A DNA stretch of 5,966 nucleotides, taken from positions 1 to 5,966 of the forward strand of contig QHRT01000189.1 of NCBI GenBank assembly GCA_003220195.1, read 5' to 3'. Shown here one piece after another: positions 4,645 to 5,966 of the stretch. A model generated the notes under the pieces. It saw only the letters and a list, made by a program, of their open reading frames with translations. It made no database searches and was not told where the DNA came from. Position 1 is the first letter of the stretch; each line of letters opens with the position of its first letter. Source of the stretch: Candidatus Rokuibacteriota bacterium. GTDB taxonomy: Bacteria; Methylomirabilota; Methylomirabilia; Rokubacteriales; CSP1-6. A program made the position numbers and the translations under genes.

Positions 4645-5966
4645 TCAGCGACCGAGGAACGCCTTCGCTTCCTTGATCTCCGGCCGCTCGGTGTCGGCTT
4701 TCGCGGTGAGTGACACGAGCTCCTGGTAGTTCGTCCGGGCCCTGGCCGTGTCCCCGGCCGCTTTCGCCGCGCGCGCCGCGCCGAGGTATCCGCGGAACCG
4801 GTTCGGCTCGCGCTTCTGCGAGCCTTCGAACGCCGCCAGAGCCTCGGCGGGGCGATTCGCCTCGAGTAGCATCTCGCCGAGCAGTTCGCGCGCCGGGACC
4901 AGGCGGCCCGGGCTCACGATGTGCTTCTCGGTCGCGTCGTCGGCATCAGCGGCGGCGCTCATCAGGCGGATCGCTTCATCCGTCTTGCCCTCGGCGCGCG
5001 CCGCCCAGGCTTTCACGATCTGGCGCTGCACGTCGACTTCTCCCGCCCAGTACCCTTTCTTCATGCCGGTGAGCGCGGTGTAGAGCCCGTCCAGGCGCTC
5101 GACGTCCTGCCGCGCGACGGCCGGCTTGCCGGTGCGTGCTGCGCCGAGCGCCCGTGCGTAGATCACCAGCGCCTCGGCCTCCGGGAACTTGCTCCACTGG
5201 AACTCGCTGGCCGGCAGCGTGAGCGCCGCGGCCTCACTCCACTGTCCGCGCTCGATGGCGTAGCGCGCCGGGATCGCGGCCATCGCATAGCCCGATGCGA
5301 ACACCAGCGGGCCCTCCATGGTGATCGTCGGGATCGCGCGGACTTCGTCGAGGACTTTCCGCGCCGCGGCGTCCTGGCCGAGCTGCAGGTACCCGTACAC
5401 CATGTAGTCCTGCGCGTGGAGCTTCTGCGGCTGATCCGCGACCTGCGCGGACGTGCGGTTCGAATCGATCGATTCCTGCCAGGCGCCGACGCGCGTGAAG
5501 ACGTGCGACGGCATGTGACGCGCGTGCGGCGACGCGGGCGCGATCGCGGCGTAGCGACGCGCGGCATCGAGACCCTTGTTCGCAATGGGCGGGTAGTCGT
5601 AGCTGTGGATCAGGTAGTGGGCGACACCAGGATGCTGTGGTTGTTCCGCGAAGACCTTCTCCAGGATCGCCGCCGCCTTGAGCTGGTTGGCATACGTCTT
5701 GTCCGTCGGCAGCGCCGTCATGTTGAGCGAGAGCGCGTAGAACACCGCGGCCTCGCGGTCGTCGGAGTACTTCTGCGCGACCTGCTCCATCGCCTTCTCG
5801 TACGCGAGCGCGCGCATCCGGTGATCGACCTTGTCAGAGTCGCGATAGAACGTCTCGAGCGCCTCGATGTACGCGCGCTCGCGCGGCGTTCGGGGGTTCG
5901 CCGCCTTCGCGCGCTGGATCGCCGCCGCGCCTTCTTCGAGCGCCTTGGGCATCGTCGGAATGGCGA
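4645..5966 (-). CDS. Tetratricopeptide-repeat protein (5' truncated by the window edge)
   Basis: At least 440 residues; the stop is TGA at 4645-4647 and the frame is still open at 5966, so the ATG at 5952 is probably internal (Ala-Ile-Pro-Thr precedes it, like the family's interior). Numbered from that Met, helical TPR-like repeats are seen around 90-122 (ILEKVFAEQPQHPGVAHYL), 353-386 (ARELLGEMLLEANRPAEALA) and 387-420. Conserved-looking blocks include REAAVFYALSLN (66-77), YLIHSYDYPP (113-122), and HMPSHVFTRVGAWQESIDSN (146-165), a His-rich signature of a large TPR family common in soil bacteria. The missing N-terminus would tell whether it is exported. TPR proteins are scaffolds for protein contacts; no enzymatic motif is evident, although the conserved HYLIHSYD and HMPSH histidines could bind metal. 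It converges on the Ldh_2 gene across the inverted-repeat element and appears unrelated to that operon. Confidence 0.9.
   Translation of the reverse strand, partial: AIPTMPKALEEGAAAIQRAKAANPRTPRERAYIEALETFYRDSDKVDHRMRALAYEKAMEQVAQKYSDDREAAVFYALSLNMTALPTDKTYANQLKAAAILEKVFAEQPQHPGVAHYLIHSYDYPPIANKGLDAARRYAAIAPASPHARHMPSHVFTRVGAWQESIDSNRTSAQVADQPQKLHAQDYMVYGYLQLGQDAAARKVLDEVRAIPTITMEGPLVFASGYAMAAIPARYAIERGQWSEAAALTLPASEFQWSKFPEAEALVIYARALGAARTGKPAVARQDVERLDGLYTALTGMKKGYWAGEVDVQRQIVKAWAARAEGKTDEAIRLMSAAADADDATEKHIVSPGRLVPARELLGEMLLEANRPAEALAAFEGSQKREPNRFRGYLGAARAAKAAGDTARARTNYQELVSLTAKADTERPEIKEAKAFLGR

Overview
High-GC bacterial DNA with strong GC bias at third codon positions. Gene content (DapA/Ldh_2 catabolic pair, MDR quinone oxidoreductase, large periplasmic-type TPR protein) fits a soil or sediment bacterium, possibly one known mainly from metagenomes such as Rokubacteria, Acidobacteria or a proteobacterium. 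The taxon is a guess. The left edge is a perfect 18-bp fold-back that puts a stop codon into an otherwise intact exonuclease frame, so it looks like the end of an assembled contig.

Layout. (1) About 19-540, +: C-terminal two thirds of exonuclease III (XthA family). (2) 635-1554, +: a zeta-crystallin-type NADPH:quinone oxidoreductase broken near 731-754 by a short deletion that also changes frame. (3) 1556-2323, -: a RidA/chorismatase-fold-like protein resembling proteins annotated as the aminomuconate deaminase CnbZ, tail-to-tail with the oxidoreductase, one base between stops. (4) 2414-3331, +: a DapA-superfamily lyase/aldolase that lacks the dihydrodipicolinate synthase Arg. (5) 3383-4474, +: an Ldh_2 (malate/L-lactate/imine reductase) family dehydrogenase, 51 nt downstream with its own strong Shine-Dalgarno, very likely the same operon. 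(6) 4490-4613: a large nested inverted repeat with a perfect 29-bp outer stem in the gap between convergent genes. (7) 4645-5966, -: a TPR-repeat protein whose N-terminus lies outside the window.

Genes 3-5 form a divergent three-gene set around a 90-bp gap. A Schiff-base lyase, an NAD(P)H oxidoreductase of a family that includes keto acid and cyclic imine reductases, and a RidA-like deaminase suggest a small catabolic module for a 2-oxo acid or imino/amino acid. The substrate cannot be read from the sequence. I saw no tRNA, rRNA, CRISPR array, transposase or phage gene. The best candidate for something undescribed is the inverted-repeat element at 4490-4613.
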